From Druceiella hillmani (taxonomy: Eukaryota; Arthropoda; Insecta; Lepidoptera; Hepialidae), in contig JAYKKI010000066.1 in NCBI GenBank assembly GCA_039881145.1, forward strand, positions 12,789,501 to 12,853,500: DNA of 64,000 nucleotides. The letters are read 5' to 3'. The position numbers and the translations under genes are program-made. This document shows positions 23,744 through 34,362 of the stretch, piece after piece. The notes below the pieces were generated by a model. The model ran no database searches. It saw nothing but the letters and a program-made list of their open reading frames with translations, and was not told where the DNA came from. Each line of letters starts with the position of its first letter. The stretch's first letter is position 1.

Positions 23744-24205
23744 ATGGATAAAATCAAATTATATGTACTTAGTACAGGTGAACCATCATACTGGCCTACA
23801 GACCCAAATAAATTACCAGATCTGCTAGATTTCTTTGTTTGCAAAGGACTGTCGGACCACTACTTAAGTGTCAAGACATGTTTGGATAGCAGCTCAGATC
23901 ACACACCAGTAATAGCTACAATAAGTACCACCGTAATTGAAAGACCAGTAAAAGAAAAACTTTATACGAAAAAAACTGATTGGGACGCATTTAGAGACTA
24001 CATTGACAAAAACCTGAACCAGACAATAAAACTTAAAACTAAAGAAGACATTGAAAATTATACAATATTGTTAACAAATCTTATACAAATAGCCTCATGG
24101 ACATGCACACCTGACAACACAATGACTAAAGGTAGTAAGAATGTACCAAATGACATAAAAATGAAGATCCTGGGAAAAAGACGACTGAGACGAGTGTGGC
24201 ACTGA
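23744..24205 (+). pseudogene. jockey endonuclease C-terminus and pre-RT linker
   Basis: LSTGEPSYWPTD, then PDLLDFFV-KGLS, then SSDHTPVIATIS: the end of the endonuclease, with the SDH block carrying its catalytic Asp-His. A KKTDWDAFRDYI linker shared with the other jockey copies of this window follows. The frame ends at a TGA after RRVWH; the next segment (about 24206-24350) continues the same protein in another frame (KEAAELKQYLKDI). Confidence 0.8.
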
Positions 24206-25547
24206 AGCCGACATCCTCAGGATAAAAAGAATTTCAACAAAGAGGCGGCTGAACTAAAACAGTACCTAAAAGATATCGAAGAGGAAACCAGACAACATAA
24301 ATTAGAAAAGCTAAACCCCCAAGCTAAAAACGACTACTCACTCTGGAACGTGGTTAAAACCAGCCGCGATGCCCCTCAGTTAGCACAACATCCTATTAAA
24401 AGCAACAACACGTGGGCTAGAACAGATAAAGAATGTGCTGAGGTATTTCGAGAGTTCCTGGGTGAAGTCTTCACTCCCAATGTGGGTGATGTGGAAACTG
24501 AAAGAGAAATACTAAAATACCTAGTAATGGATCTGCAACTCTATCTCCCCATAAAAAGCTGCTCACCCCGTGAAGTTCTAAAAGAAATAAAGGGTCTGGA
24601 ACTGAACAAGGCACCTGGGTTTTGTCTAATAACAGCCGAAATACTAAGACAACTACCTAAAAAAGCTGTAGTTGCAATAACACAACTCTTCAACAGCATA
24701 ATTCGTGTTGGACATGTCCCAATGACATGGAAGGTCTCAGAGATCATTATGGTTCCAAAGCCGGGCAAACCTCCACATCATGTATCTTCTTACAGACCAA
24801 TCAGTCTTTTGCCAACTTTATCAAAACTCTTCGAAAAAATTATCTCAAGAAGGCTGATACAAACACTCAATGCAAACAACATCATCCCTCAACACCAGTT
24901 TGGATTCCATACCGGCCATTCGACAATAGAACAAGTTCACCGAATAGTCAACAAAATAAGAGGTGCTCTTGAAAAGAAACAGTACTGCTCTGCTGTCTTC
25001 CTTGATGTACAACAAGCATTTGATAAGGTATGGCATTTAGGCCTGCTGTATAAAATCAAGAACAAACTTCCGCACAATTTCTTTTTGCTCTTAAAATCAT
25101 ACTTGGAAGATAGATTATTTAGAGTCAAAATCAATGATGCATACCTCAACCTTTCAAGAAATAAAAGCTGGAGTGCCTCAAGGCTCAATTCTAGGTCCAA
25201 CACTGTACCTTTTATACACTGCAGATATACCAACATCGGATAACGTCCTATCTGCCACATTTGCTGACAATACCGTTGCACTAAGCAACCATGAAAATCC
25301 CACCACTGCATCCACGGTTCTACAGCGTCACATAAACAAAATTAACCAATGGATGGAAAAGTGGCGCATCAAGGCAAGCTCCAATAAATCGGTACATGTA
25401 ACCTTCACTCTACGAAACGATAACTGCCCTCTAATTAAACTTGGAAACGATGTTCTTCCTCAACAAGGCTCAACAAGATACCTAGGCATGCATCTAGATA
25501 GGAGGCAAACATGGAAAACTCACATTATAAAAAACGCGATGAGTTAA
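24206..25547 (+). pseudogene. jockey reverse transcriptase
   Basis: The long frame carries LNKAPGFCLITAEIL, then VSEIIMVPKPGK, then SYRPISLLP--SKLFEK, HQFGFHTGHSTIEQ and AVFLDVQQAFDKVWH (first catalytic Asp intact). A frameshift near 25160 leads to KAGVPQGSILGPTLY and then FADNTVAL, where the second Asp of the normal FADD pair is Asn. LGMHLDRR-TWK follows. The loss of the catalytic pair plus the frameshift make it inactive. Its closest relatives are the copies at 41618-46119 and 32727-36280. Confidence 0.85.
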
Positions 25548-25936
25548 ACATTCGGCTTAGAAACCTTTCCTGGCTAATAGGCAGAAGATCACATGTCACC
25601 CCAAAAAATAAAATACTTATATACAAAGCCATAATCAAGCCGATTTGGACGTATGGCATGGAGTTGTGGGGAACAGCAAAGAATTCCAACGTGGAAATAC
25701 TACAACGCTTCCAAAATAAAGCACTCTGAATGATATCTGATATACCTCTATTCATCACAAACAATGAATTACATAAGTACACAAGAATGAAAACTGTAAA
25801 GGAGGAAATTGAACACAGAGTACAATCCTATCGAAACCGCATAAAAGCTCACACTAATATCCTCGCAACAGCACTAAATAATCCCATAAATAAACGACGA
25901 CTTAAAAGACACCACATATGGGATCTTGTTAAATAA
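25548..25936 (+). pseudogene. jockey ORF2 C-terminal region
   Basis: Continues RT-distal blocks IRLRNLSWLIGR, KAIIKPIWTYGMELWG, and NVEILQRFQNKAL. After an in-frame TGA comes MISDIPLFITNNELH, and the reading ends HHIWDLVK and a stop. The same blocks recur in the other jockey copies (for example 45600-45969), which confirms the reading order. Confidence 0.8.
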
Positions 25937-26063
25937 CAAATTCCTAAGTAATTAAGAGACAGCTTCCTCGCTGGAGGGCCAGTTCTCGCCTGCCACATAT
26001 CCTACAACAAATCTGTTAAGAGCTTGTTAAGCTGATTGCAAGATAATAAAATAAAAAAAAAAA

Positions 26064-26075
26064 TTAATTTTTTTT
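26064..26075. repeat. target-site duplication of the nested jockey LINE, right
   Basis: TTAATTTTTTTT directly after the poly(A) run; partner of 23725-23736. Confidence 0.6.
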
Positions 26076-26154
26076 TATATATATTTAGATGTGTAGTTGG
26101 GCTAAACCAATTTGAAGAGTACTGTAGTATCAATGTTGTCTATGTATATAATGT

Positions 26155-26509
26155 TTAGAAGGTATTAAGTATGGGTGATGATATTATAATTAGTTGTTCG
26201 TTTAATATATTAACCTTGGTATCTTTTTTATGTCTGTAGGATATTAAGTTTATTGCCTTTTGTATTTATTTGTAAGATATAGAGGGCATTATCAGTATGA
26301 GGTGATGGTTATTTTCAATGAGGTATTTTGCAAAGTGAGATGTGTCTGGTTTGTTATTTTGCCAGCTGGCAATGTGTTCTTTGTCTCTGGTAGTAAAATC
26401 TCTTCCTGTTTGACCTATGTATACACTATTACAGGTAGTAAAATCTCTACCTTTTTGACCTATGTATACACTATTTAAGTTTATAGATACCATTCTTTCT
26501 AGGTTTATC
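26155..26509 (-). pseudogene. Penelope-type GIY-YIG endonuclease remnant with internal duplication
   Basis: On the minus strand the motif NSVYIGQ-GRDFTT appears twice in a row (45-bp in-frame tandem duplication, 26434-26478 and 26389-26433). It is followed by RDKEHIASW, then PDTSHFAKYLIENNH. A shifted frame then runs to a TAA at 26155 that matches the PLE-1 C-terminus. The first GIY half of the motif is not seen. Duplication and frameshift make it non-functional. Confidence 0.8.
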
Positions 26510-26522
26510 TATTTTTTCTTTA
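26510..26522. repeat. target-site duplication of the 280-bp hammerhead element, left
   Basis: TATTTTTTCTTTA, identical to 26803-26815. Confidence 0.8.
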
Positions 26523-26619
26523 CTGAATATATTTGGCGTTAATTTTGTAGAAATTCATTATTCACAATTAAATGAAACTACGTGAAGTAGTATTATTTCT
26601 ACTTTCTTTAATTTCTTTA

Positions 26620-26660
26620 CCACGACCTAGGTTTCGTTGTATTACAACATCTTCAGGTGG
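26620..26660 (-). ncRNA. hammerhead-ribozyme-like motif, minus-strand arm
   Basis: Minus strand CCCAC / CTGAAGA / T / GTTGT-AAT-ACAAC / GAAA / ACCTAGGT / C / GTGG, with a complete core and a four-pair stem I. It is a mirror partner of the motif at 26704-26745, so a transcript of either strand contains one sense and one antisense copy and can also form a long hairpin that competes with the ribozyme fold. Confidence 0.65.
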
Positions 26661-26703
26661 GATATTAGCAAAGATTCTTTCTAACCTAGATCTATGCTAA
26701 TAT

Positions 26704-26745
26704 CCCACCTGAAGATGTTGTAATACAACGAAACCTAGGTCGTGG
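26704..26745 (+). ncRNA. hammerhead-ribozyme-like motif, plus-strand arm
   Basis: Same module on the plus strand, with predicted cleavage after C26741. Core, stem I and stem II are all intact; the single T between CTGAAGA and stem II is present as in every copy. Confidence 0.68.
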
Positions 26746-26802
26746 TAAAGAAATTAAAGAAAGTAGAAATAATACTACATCACGTAGCTTCATTTAATTG
26801 TG

Positions 26803-26815
26803 TATTTTTTCTTTA
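26803..26815. repeat. target-site duplication of the 280-bp hammerhead element, right
   Basis: TATTTTTTCTTTA, matching 26510-26522. Confidence 0.8.
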
Positions 26816-27000
26816 TTATAAATAAGGGTTTTAGCCAGGTTATTTAATGTAATATAGGCACATGTGGTATTATTTATATTTTTATTATTAGTTAAGAGTT
26901 TTCCTAATTTGAGTGATACATTACCTATGTATAGAATGGATTTATAGTAAATTTATGTAAATTTATTGTATATTTCTTTTATTGTAGAAATCTGAAACGG
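26803..27000 (-). pseudogene. Penelope RT-endonuclease linker remnant
   Basis: Minus strand reads VIVLPFQIS, a stop, then YIGNVSLKLGKLL, and NTTCAYITLNNLAKTL up to NKEK. Beyond the nested 280-bp element it resumes as RKNGIYKLK just before the GIY-YIG part. The LP--I---S-KL-KLL and YK-Y-L-N blocks and the position directly upstream of the endonuclease suit the connector region after the Penelope RT. The catalytic RT itself was not found further right. Confidence 0.5.
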
Positions 27001-29530
27001 TAAGACAATAACACAGATTTTTGGATATGATCGATATCTATTGAGCTCATTTATCTAAAGTTATAAAAATTAACCCGAATTAAATAAACATCTGCACACA
27101 GTTAATAAGAAAGATTTATAGATATAGAGTTACATAGAATAGATAAAACTAACAAACCATACATGCAATGTAAAGTTAGATTACGGGCAAAGTAAAGTTA
27201 TGCAATGTAAAGTTACTTAAAGGCTAGCTTAAAGATTAATAATATTATTATATTTGTTAACTGACACCCAACAGTACTTATAAAAGATGCATCATACTTT
27301 TTTTAGGTATTTGTGATTTGTTTCTAAGAAACTCTCTTATATTTTACTTGCTATTGTCATTTATTAACTATATGCACATGTGGCTATGATAGGACCAATA
27401 AGAATATGCTCTAAAAAAGCTAAATTTTTTAAAGTCTAAGTTTTTTTCGTAAATCATATTATCATATTTTCATTACGATTATAATCATATCATTATAATC
27501 ATTAGTTTCACTCATTGTATTTCTCTAAATTTTTGATAAAATTTACAAGAACTTATTGTCTAGGAGCAAGATAACAAACCTGGAGGCTGCATAAAAAAAA
27601 TGAATATAATATATACAAAAATTTACATAAATTTACGTAACACCAATAAATCTTATTATGCCAGAAAATGGTGCTGTATTGATTAAATTTTAATTTTATT
27701 CAAAAAATAAGATTTCGCAGATATGAGTACATTATTTTCAAATAAACTAAATTAACCTCTTGTTGTGTTTGTTCCCCACACAATATTTCTCATATTATAT
27801 ATTCATTAACAATACATTTAATCATAAACTCCACAAAATTCACCTTTTCAACTGGCGCTTATCACTGCCATTGTTTTCAACATTTACCGACCATATGACA
27901 ACTTTTATCAAATTATTTGATCTTTTCATACCAATAGATACCTTGAAAGCAGTTTTGAAATCGATTAACCAGCACACCAAAGAGACGCATTTGGTTAATA
28001 TAACCCACTAATGAGGTATTACTACAAACTACTTATCTACCAGTAAAAAATTTCTAGCTATTTATAAATTATATATAGCTGATGTACCCCAGTTAGGCAA
28101 TAATGGCTTGGAGATTCTATTTTCATCTATGGTAAAATACATTAACCTTTTAATTGATCAATATCTCTCTTGAAGTGATTGTATGTCGAAATAATACGTA
28201 CTTTACACTGCAAATAATGTCCTATCATGGAAGTATATAAGGAGGTGGGGGGGGTTTAGGTGGTCCAGACGCCCCCTTCGCATAAGAGAAAAAAAATATT
28301 CGTGGAATATTTACATTTTGTATCCGTCATGGGATATCCGCGCCCTAAAATATAATTTATAATTGAGTGAGATAGGCGTTCAGAATTTTGCCTTTTTCCG
28401 TGTGAAGTTGGGGGAAAAACTAGTTAATCTTTGCACACTTTTGAACTCTTGAACCCCGCCCATAACAAAGCTATAGCTACGCCCATGTGTCCTGGAGTAA
28501 TTGATGTAATATATTTTTGTAAATACTGCAAAAATTCCTCCCAATTCAAACCAAAATTCATATTTACCGAACTCTACATTAACCTACTTTTCCTCTATAA
28601 GAATAATTGGTTCCGGGAACTGTATTTCTGTCAATGTATTATGATTATGTTATTATAATTTTGTTCTTAATATATTTTCTGCATTCCAAAAAGCAAAATG
28701 TTCTCCCGATGGTCTAACATAAAGTAATTCTGTTTTGAATCTTTTAATGCATTACACTTTGGAATTATATTTATTAAAGTATGGGTACTTCGGGCAACAA
28801 TTGGTGTTATTACTTATATAACTATTAGTATGATTATTTCAACGTTATCTCGGATAATATTGAAATTAATAAGTATGTATAATTAATAAATAAATAAGCC
28901 AGGGGGTAAATCTTTATCCACAATTAATTGTTATTTTCACTTTCAAATCTAACATCCAAATTTAATTATAATAAAAGCAAGAATGGAAATTTATAGCTTC
29001 GCAATGCTCATAAATTTTAAGGCCATTGCTTTTACACATAACCTAGAACAACAATAAAAATACTTTCAGACGATTTGGGTTACTACAATAATCAATAATT
29101 CCTTAAATGTAAGAAGACAAATTGCCTGGTTTACTTTATCAAAGTAGACCAAGTCAATTCATTTATCTAAATATTAGACCTTAATTATCAGTTGGTATTG
29201 AATAGAAGAAAGAGTGAATTCAATTAAAAATATCATGTCTTTTTTCAAGAAATCTATTCTCTTTCTAAATGCATTACAGTCAATTCTAAGTGCCAACTAA
29301 TTTATAAGTATATTAGAAAATAAAACCACATTAACTAAATTACCTTCTGTATAAAAACTACTTGGAATCATTTAAAACACAAACTGCTTAAAATAAATTG
29401 GTAAAATTTTATTGTTAAGGGTGGTCCTTCTTTAATTGCCAAGCCAAACTTGAGTGTGGTCTGTCAACTGTCTGTGTTTACAACAACTGTCGTATTAGAT
29501 TGACCTCAGAGTTGCTCTGCAAATTTTATT
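27001..29530. other. no gene recognised
   Basis: AT-rich DNA with only short frames. A GC-richer patch at about 28230-28500 (G8 run; words like CCCCGCCCATAAC and CTACGCCCATG) resembles pieces of insect interspersed repeats but cannot be classified. Confidence 0.45.
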
Positions 29531-29738
29531 ATGTGTAAATTAGTTGAACAAAAAGATTGTCTTAAATTTTGCGTTTCAAACAAAATTTCTTATGCTGAAT
29601 CGTTAAAAATGTTAAAAAAGACCTATGGTGACTCGACAATGTCGAAAACACAGGCATATAAGTGATACAAATCTTGCAAAGAGGGGTGTGAAGTGATCAA
29701 AGATTTGCCTCGTCCCGGACAGCCTTCAATGTCATTTT
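29531..29738 (+). pseudogene. mariner-like transposase, N-terminal fragment
   Basis: MCKLVEQKDCLKFCV, then SYAESLKMLKKTYGDSTMSK, a TGA where the family has Trp, then CKEGCEVIKDLPRPGQPS. The ML---YG---MS--QA---Y--FKEG-E---D-PR-GRPS pattern is the paired helix-turn-helix DNA-binding domain of mariner transposases. The reading stops soon after the linker, and the catalytic DD34D part is absent. Confidence 0.7.
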
Positions 29739-31520
29739 GATATTTTAAGTAATCCCTTGTGCATATTGAATTTGCTAAATATATTAATTATAGCAAAAGG
29801 GTTATGCAGTACCCTCAACAAAATGTTTAATTTCCAGGTAACTTGTAATGTGTTGAAATAAATAGGATATTTAGAAATGTCTATTTTTCTATTGAATTAA
29901 TCTAGGCAGATAATTTATACTTCAGGTACTTCAGTATATACTGTATTTTCAATTTTCATTTCGTTCATTAAAGCTATTCAACTAGTGTTGGACTTCCATA
30001 TTCATGATTTAAGTAAAAATGATATTACAGATATTGTTGTAATTTCAATTTTCTCTATAATAAAAATATATTTGATAGTGTTTTTCTTTGGGTGACTTTC
30101 TGCCTTCCTCATAACACCTTATGTCATCTTGTTTTATATAAGTTTAAGTAGTATTTGTCTAGATTTGAATATCAGTCAGTACCTTTATAAACACAAAACA
30201 AATATTTTTTAATTCATCTCTCGTCCGATAATGTTAAGTTTAGAATATATAAAACTTAATCCTGCACTTCTTCAATAAATTATTGAATAAATAGAATAAC
30301 AATTGCAGCATAGCATGACCCAGCTTCCTGTAGATTCAAAAACTAAATATTTTGAAGATTAAAATTTTGAAGACTCACACTCTGTAAATAATTACTAAAG
30401 CAAGTTTGTTCTTGATGCTTACTTGTTGCTCAATACGAATAATGTGCCAGCGCAGAGGAAAATATTATGTGTTGTGTCTATTGTTCTAAGTCTATATATA
30501 TTTGTTCTCAAGGAGTAACTTAGCTACTCAGTTATGGAGTCTAGTCTAGTTAGAGAGGCTTTTTTGTCATATTTTCTGATTTTATACGTATATCCTATCC
30601 CGGTAGATCACAAGCCTTTAAAGTGTTATGCAAATAATCTTTCAAATATTTTTTGACACCTTTTTGGTAATCCCTAAATGACAAACACAATACTAATTTA
30701 TAATTAATATGTACACATTTTTAGTAAACTAACCCCAATTTGCCTTAAATATATATATTTGTCTATGAAATCCAAATGATTCTGTTTTAGTAAAGAACTC
30801 AAAAAACTTATTTTGATTGTTAAAGGGAAAAAAATTATTAAATTAATATATTATGGTCAAATTTGGCCCCACTGTGTACGAGTTTAAGTATGATGTTAAA
30901 AAGCAATATATTTATTAAAAATGTTACTCAAAACAATACTTTTAGGGTAGAACTTTCCCGAAATTAAAATAAAAAGTTTTTACTTGATTTCTCACTTCTT
31001 TCATGTATTTTCTTATAAATATTACTAAATGATTTCACGAAAAAAATATAGAGTACTAATTATTCGATCTTTCATCAAGTGGCTAAAATATTATTTATGA
31101 GGAAGTGCATATTCCAATATTAATTTTCAAATAATCAGTTATAATCGCTTTTATGTGAAAATACGTTACAATCGCTGTTGGTAACATCAAGTTAACATTG
31201 TGCATGTAGCAAAAATTATGTAATATGTCAAAAAGTCAATGTGAAATGACTGCTTATTCAGTTTGCGTTGATTTCAATTGATTTAAAATTCTCATACAGT
31301 TCTTTAACATTTTCTATTAGATTTGACGCACAGAATTACCTGTGTGAATAATTGACATGGTTTTGTTATATAGATTTAAAATAAACATCCGTTGATTCAT
31401 TTGTTAAAAGGTATGAAATATTATTTTTGTTATTTGCAAAGATTTCTTTTTAACAAAACCATAAAAACATTATGTCATTTCATTACTTAACTTTAATACA
31501 TATTCATATATATTGTTTAT
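29739..31520. other. no gene recognised
   Basis: AT-rich DNA. A segment near 31213-31262 (ATGTAATATGTCAAAAAGTC and following) is repeated at about 32657-32708 with small changes. A shorter word (AAAGGTATGAAATATTATTT) near 31408 recurs at about 36378. Confidence 0.5.
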
Positions 31521-31727
31521 GAAACATATTCATAATAAAACATAAAATATTGGAAAGTGATACCTTCCAAAAGAAACTTTTTCAAAAATCTTGAATGGCA
31601 AAATATTCCTCAACTTCAGTATTATACAAATGTGTTATCGGGTATTAACTAAAACACGGAAGATGAAGAGCAAGGTTATAAGGGTTTGGAAGCATATGTA
31701 ATGGATGAGGTGATAGATTTCCTGTAA
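31521..31727 (+). repeat. exon-like repeat unit A
   Basis: First of three tandem, diverged copies. It begins GAAACATATTCATAATRAA, passes AACTTTTTCAAAAA and ATTCCTCAACTTCAGTATTA, and ends in an open stretch read as EDEEQGYKGLEAYVMDEVIDFL followed by TAA. The unit looks like a terminal exon of an unknown protein, with conserved final residues (Y-M-E-IDF). Confidence 0.6.
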
Positions 31728-31734
31728 TTTTAAT

Positions 31735-31955
31735 GAAACATATTCATAATGAAGCCTGAAGAATTAGCAGATATCAAAAAACTTTTTCAAAAACATTATG
31801 GGCAGAATGGCCAAAAATTCAGTATTGAAGTTGAGAAATATTAACAAATATTGTTGAGAAATATTAATAAGTTTTGGACAAAACATGGAAGACGAAGGGC
31901 AAGTTTTATTAATTCAGATGCATATGCAATGGAAAAGTCGATAGATTTCATGTAA
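31735..31955 (+). repeat. exon-like repeat unit B
   Basis: Second copy. It opens with ATGAAGCCTGAAGAATTAGC (MKPEELADIKKLFQKHYG) and ends SDAYAMEKSIDFM and TAA, with frameshifts between. Confidence 0.6.
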
Positions 31956-31963
31956 TTGTTTAT

Positions 31964-32118
31964 AAGACATATTCATAATGAATCATGAAATATTGGAAGG
32001 TATCAAGAAACTTTTTAAAAACCTCAAATGACAAAATCGGACAAAACATGGAAGATGAAGAGCAAGTTTTAATGATTCAGAAACATATGCGATGGAAGAG
32101 ATGACAGATTTTGTGTAA
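31964..32118 (+). repeat. exon-like repeat unit C
   Basis: Third, shortened copy. It starts MNHEILEGIKKLFKN and ends SETYAMEEMTDFV and TAA; the middle (the PQLQYYTNV region) is deleted. Confidence 0.6.
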
Positions 32119-32726
32119 TTATTAACAAAAATATTTCGGCTGATCACTGATAACTTCATTTATTTTTAATTTCACAAACTAAGTAACTACCCTGAATACG
32201 TCCCAAAATAATGAGATTTTACAGATTCCCATAAATCTGTGAATGATTTTTTGAAATGCTGAAATGTCCACGATAAAATCTTTCAACCTCCGTCAAGTCT
32301 CGCTGATAAATACCAACAACTAGTATGTCCAAATTTAAAACTGCTTCTCATTATATTTTGTCCCTATTTTTTTTTTGTCTTAATTATACTGCAATCTGTC
32401 ACTACATTGGGATGAGCGGTAAGTTTGTCGGTTGTTGCTAGGACAATTTTAGGAGGGTGACCTATATTGCATCCCAAATTTAATATTTATATGCCTTTAT
32501 TGTAGCACATCTTGGGGAATTCTACGTTTAAATGGGCATTTGGTTCGAGTATTATCCATCAGTTTTTGCGCAAGTTTATTAGGGTGGATTATGACTCTGT
32601 CTTTGTATGACTTTGTGTGTCTATTGATTTCCTCTATAACTGTAGATATATGTAAAATTACATAATATGTCAAAACGTCAATGTGAAAAGGAAGCTGCCT
32701 TTTTCAGTTTATTTGACAATTGTTAG

Positions 32727-33936
32727 TTGGTTACAAACCATGGGGCATTTGTAATTATCTGAAGCATTTTATTCTGGTATCTTTGAATTATCTCGATATT
32801 GGAGTGGGAAGCTATACCCCAGAGCTGAATGCCGTAGTTCCAAACTGGTTTAAGTGTAGTTTTATAGAGTAGCAGCTTATTTCCCAATAATAGTTGAGAC
32901 TTACTCCCAAGGACTCAATAGAGCTTTCTGAGCTGAAAACTAAGTTGTTTCCGTTTGGTGAATATATGCTTTTGCCAAGTTAATCTTTTGTTCAGGTGTA
33001 GAGCAAGGTAACGTACGTGGTCCGCTTGAGCTATTTCAACATTATTTAGTTTAACTGGTGGACAGATGTCCCATAGGTGAGTGAATGTGACATTGACTGA
33101 TTTGTTTTCATTCACCTTAATCTGCCACTTCTTTGGCCAAATAGCTATACTATCTAACCTATCTTCTAGTATTTTTGCTGCATTTTTTGGCTTACTGTGT
33201 GAGAACAAAATGGCTGTATCGTCTGCGAATGTTGCGGTGGTGATTTTTGGTCATGTGGGCAAGTCTGAGGTGTAGAGTAGGTAGAGAATTGGGTCAAGTA
33301 TACTCCCCTGCAGGATCCCTGCTGATATTGAACACAGGTTTATCACTTCATTTCCACATTGAATCATGAAGTGTCTATCTGTTAGGAAGGCTTTGACGGT
33401 CGTGTATAAATATGGGGGCATGCATGCTTTAATCTTATATAATAATCCATGCCACATGCGGTCAAAAGCCTGACATATACCGAAAATGCAGTTGCACAGT
33501 ACTTTTCAGCTTCGAAGCATTTTACTATTTCATCTGAGTCTGTGAACTTAATCTAAATTAATCTAAATCATAAACATTTATGCCGAAATCCAAACAGGTG
33601 ATCAGGTATAAGGTGTATATCTATTATCACTAGCATCATGCGAGTCAATAGCAATACCTCATACACTTTAGAAGTTATAGGTAATAGGCTGATGTCGTCT
33701 GGTTGTTTATCAAGTTTTTGAATCATTATTATCTTTGCTACCTTCCATTGAGGTGGGAAGAATTTTAGTTTAAGTATGGCGTTATAAATGGATGTGAGTA
33801 ATTTTATTCCAGAAGGTGGCAGTTCAGCCAGGATGCGGCTTGTGGTGAGGTCGTAGCCAGGAGATTTCTTATATAGGATTTTTTTAATTGCACCTATTAC
33901 TTCATTCTTTGTGAATTTGGACATACCTCGTTCCAC
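32727..33936 (-). pseudogene. jockey reverse transcriptase remnant
   Basis: Pieces in order: FTKNEVIGAIKKILYKKSPGYDL, then VAKIIMIQKLDKQP, SLLPITSKVYE, and DHLFGFRH (33936-33568). A damaged palm-start follows near 33470-33560, then WHGLLYKIK, GILQGSILDPILYLLYTSDLPT and a stop, and TATFADDTAIL (about 33230-33198), where the catalytic Asp pair is intact. Then NKRLTWQKH and the distal block KLLLYKTTLKPVWNYGIQLWG to about 32727. Multiple stops and a frameshift break it. Confidence 0.8.
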
Positions 33937-34132
33937 CTCAGCGGGAGTCGATTCTTCTGCCAGGAAATCACAGACTTCTTTTTCATGCTCAGGTAGGCAT
34001 TTCTTTGGGTGAGACTTGAATATTAATAGTTATGTATTAATAGTACGCCCATTCCTTACGCACTGTAGAGAAAGTTAGCGCTTTTTCAATATCTGTACGG
34101 GCCCATTCCCCACTGGACATCCGCAAGGATGA

Positions 34133-34186
34133 TACAAAAAAGTTAAAACGCCCTATGCAGTTATAGGGTGTTTTAACTTTTTTGTA
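34133..34186. repeat. 24-bp perfect-but-one hairpin inside the LINE
   Basis: TACAAAAAAGTTAAAACGCC continuing to CCTAT on the left is mirrored on the right with one G/A difference and a 6-bp loop. It lies in the linker between endonuclease and RT, where the other jockey copies have no such palindrome. Confidence 0.7.
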
Positions 34187-34362
34187 GCTGTCCATAGTGA
34201 GTAATCTGAAGAAGCAGTAGCATCGAGACTGCTCAAGTACGACTAAAAGTTGATAGCATGCTCTCTTTCAAGTGCGTTTTTGAGCTTTCTAATAGTGTGA
34301 TTTAGTTATTTTTTCAATTGTGGGCATCTCGTTGCCTGCCACCACATCCAGAGCTTTCTTTT

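Larger units (their letters stand above)
23737..26063 (+). mobile_element. 5'-truncated jockey-type LINE nested in PLE-2
   Basis: A 2.3-kb copy that begins inside the endonuclease, continues through the complete RT and C-terminal region, and ends with a short 3' untranslated region and a poly(A) run (26053-26063). The 5' truncation, poly(A) and flanking duplication are the usual marks of target-primed reverse transcription. The Penelope 3' untranslated sequence is interrupted exactly at the two ends, so the LINE is younger than PLE-2. Confidence 0.85.
26523..26802. mobile_element. 280-bp inverted-arm hammerhead element (non-autonomous, Penelope-derived)
   Basis: A complete insertion flanked by a perfect 13-bp TSD. 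It starts with the same 40-bp leader as PLE-1 (words ATATTTGGCG and TTTTGTAGAAATTC) and ends with the same CATTTAATTGTG tail. In between lie two hammerhead modules in head-to-head inverted orientation, separated by about 30 bp. It has no coding capacity. It lies inside the RT-endonuclease linker of PLE-2. Because its ends match those of PLE-1 it probably moved by the same machinery, in trans. Confidence 0.8.
23113..27000 (-). mobile_element. Penelope-like element PLE-2, interrupted by two nested insertions
   Basis: Minus-strand coding order is an RT-to-endonuclease linker (27000-26803), a GIY-YIG remnant (26509-26155), a 3' untranslated region (26154-26076 and 23724-23536) and terminal hammerhead modules (23535-23113). 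A 280-bp hammerhead element splits the linker and a jockey LINE splits the 3' untranslated region; both insertions have TSDs. The 3' region matches PLE-1 read in reverse (for example CTGTAGTATCAATGTT at 26122-26137 and on the minus strand near 9350-9365). The terminal modules lie in inverted orientation relative to the coding strand, so the end was rearranged. The outer limits are not bounded by a visible TSD. Confidence 0.75.
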
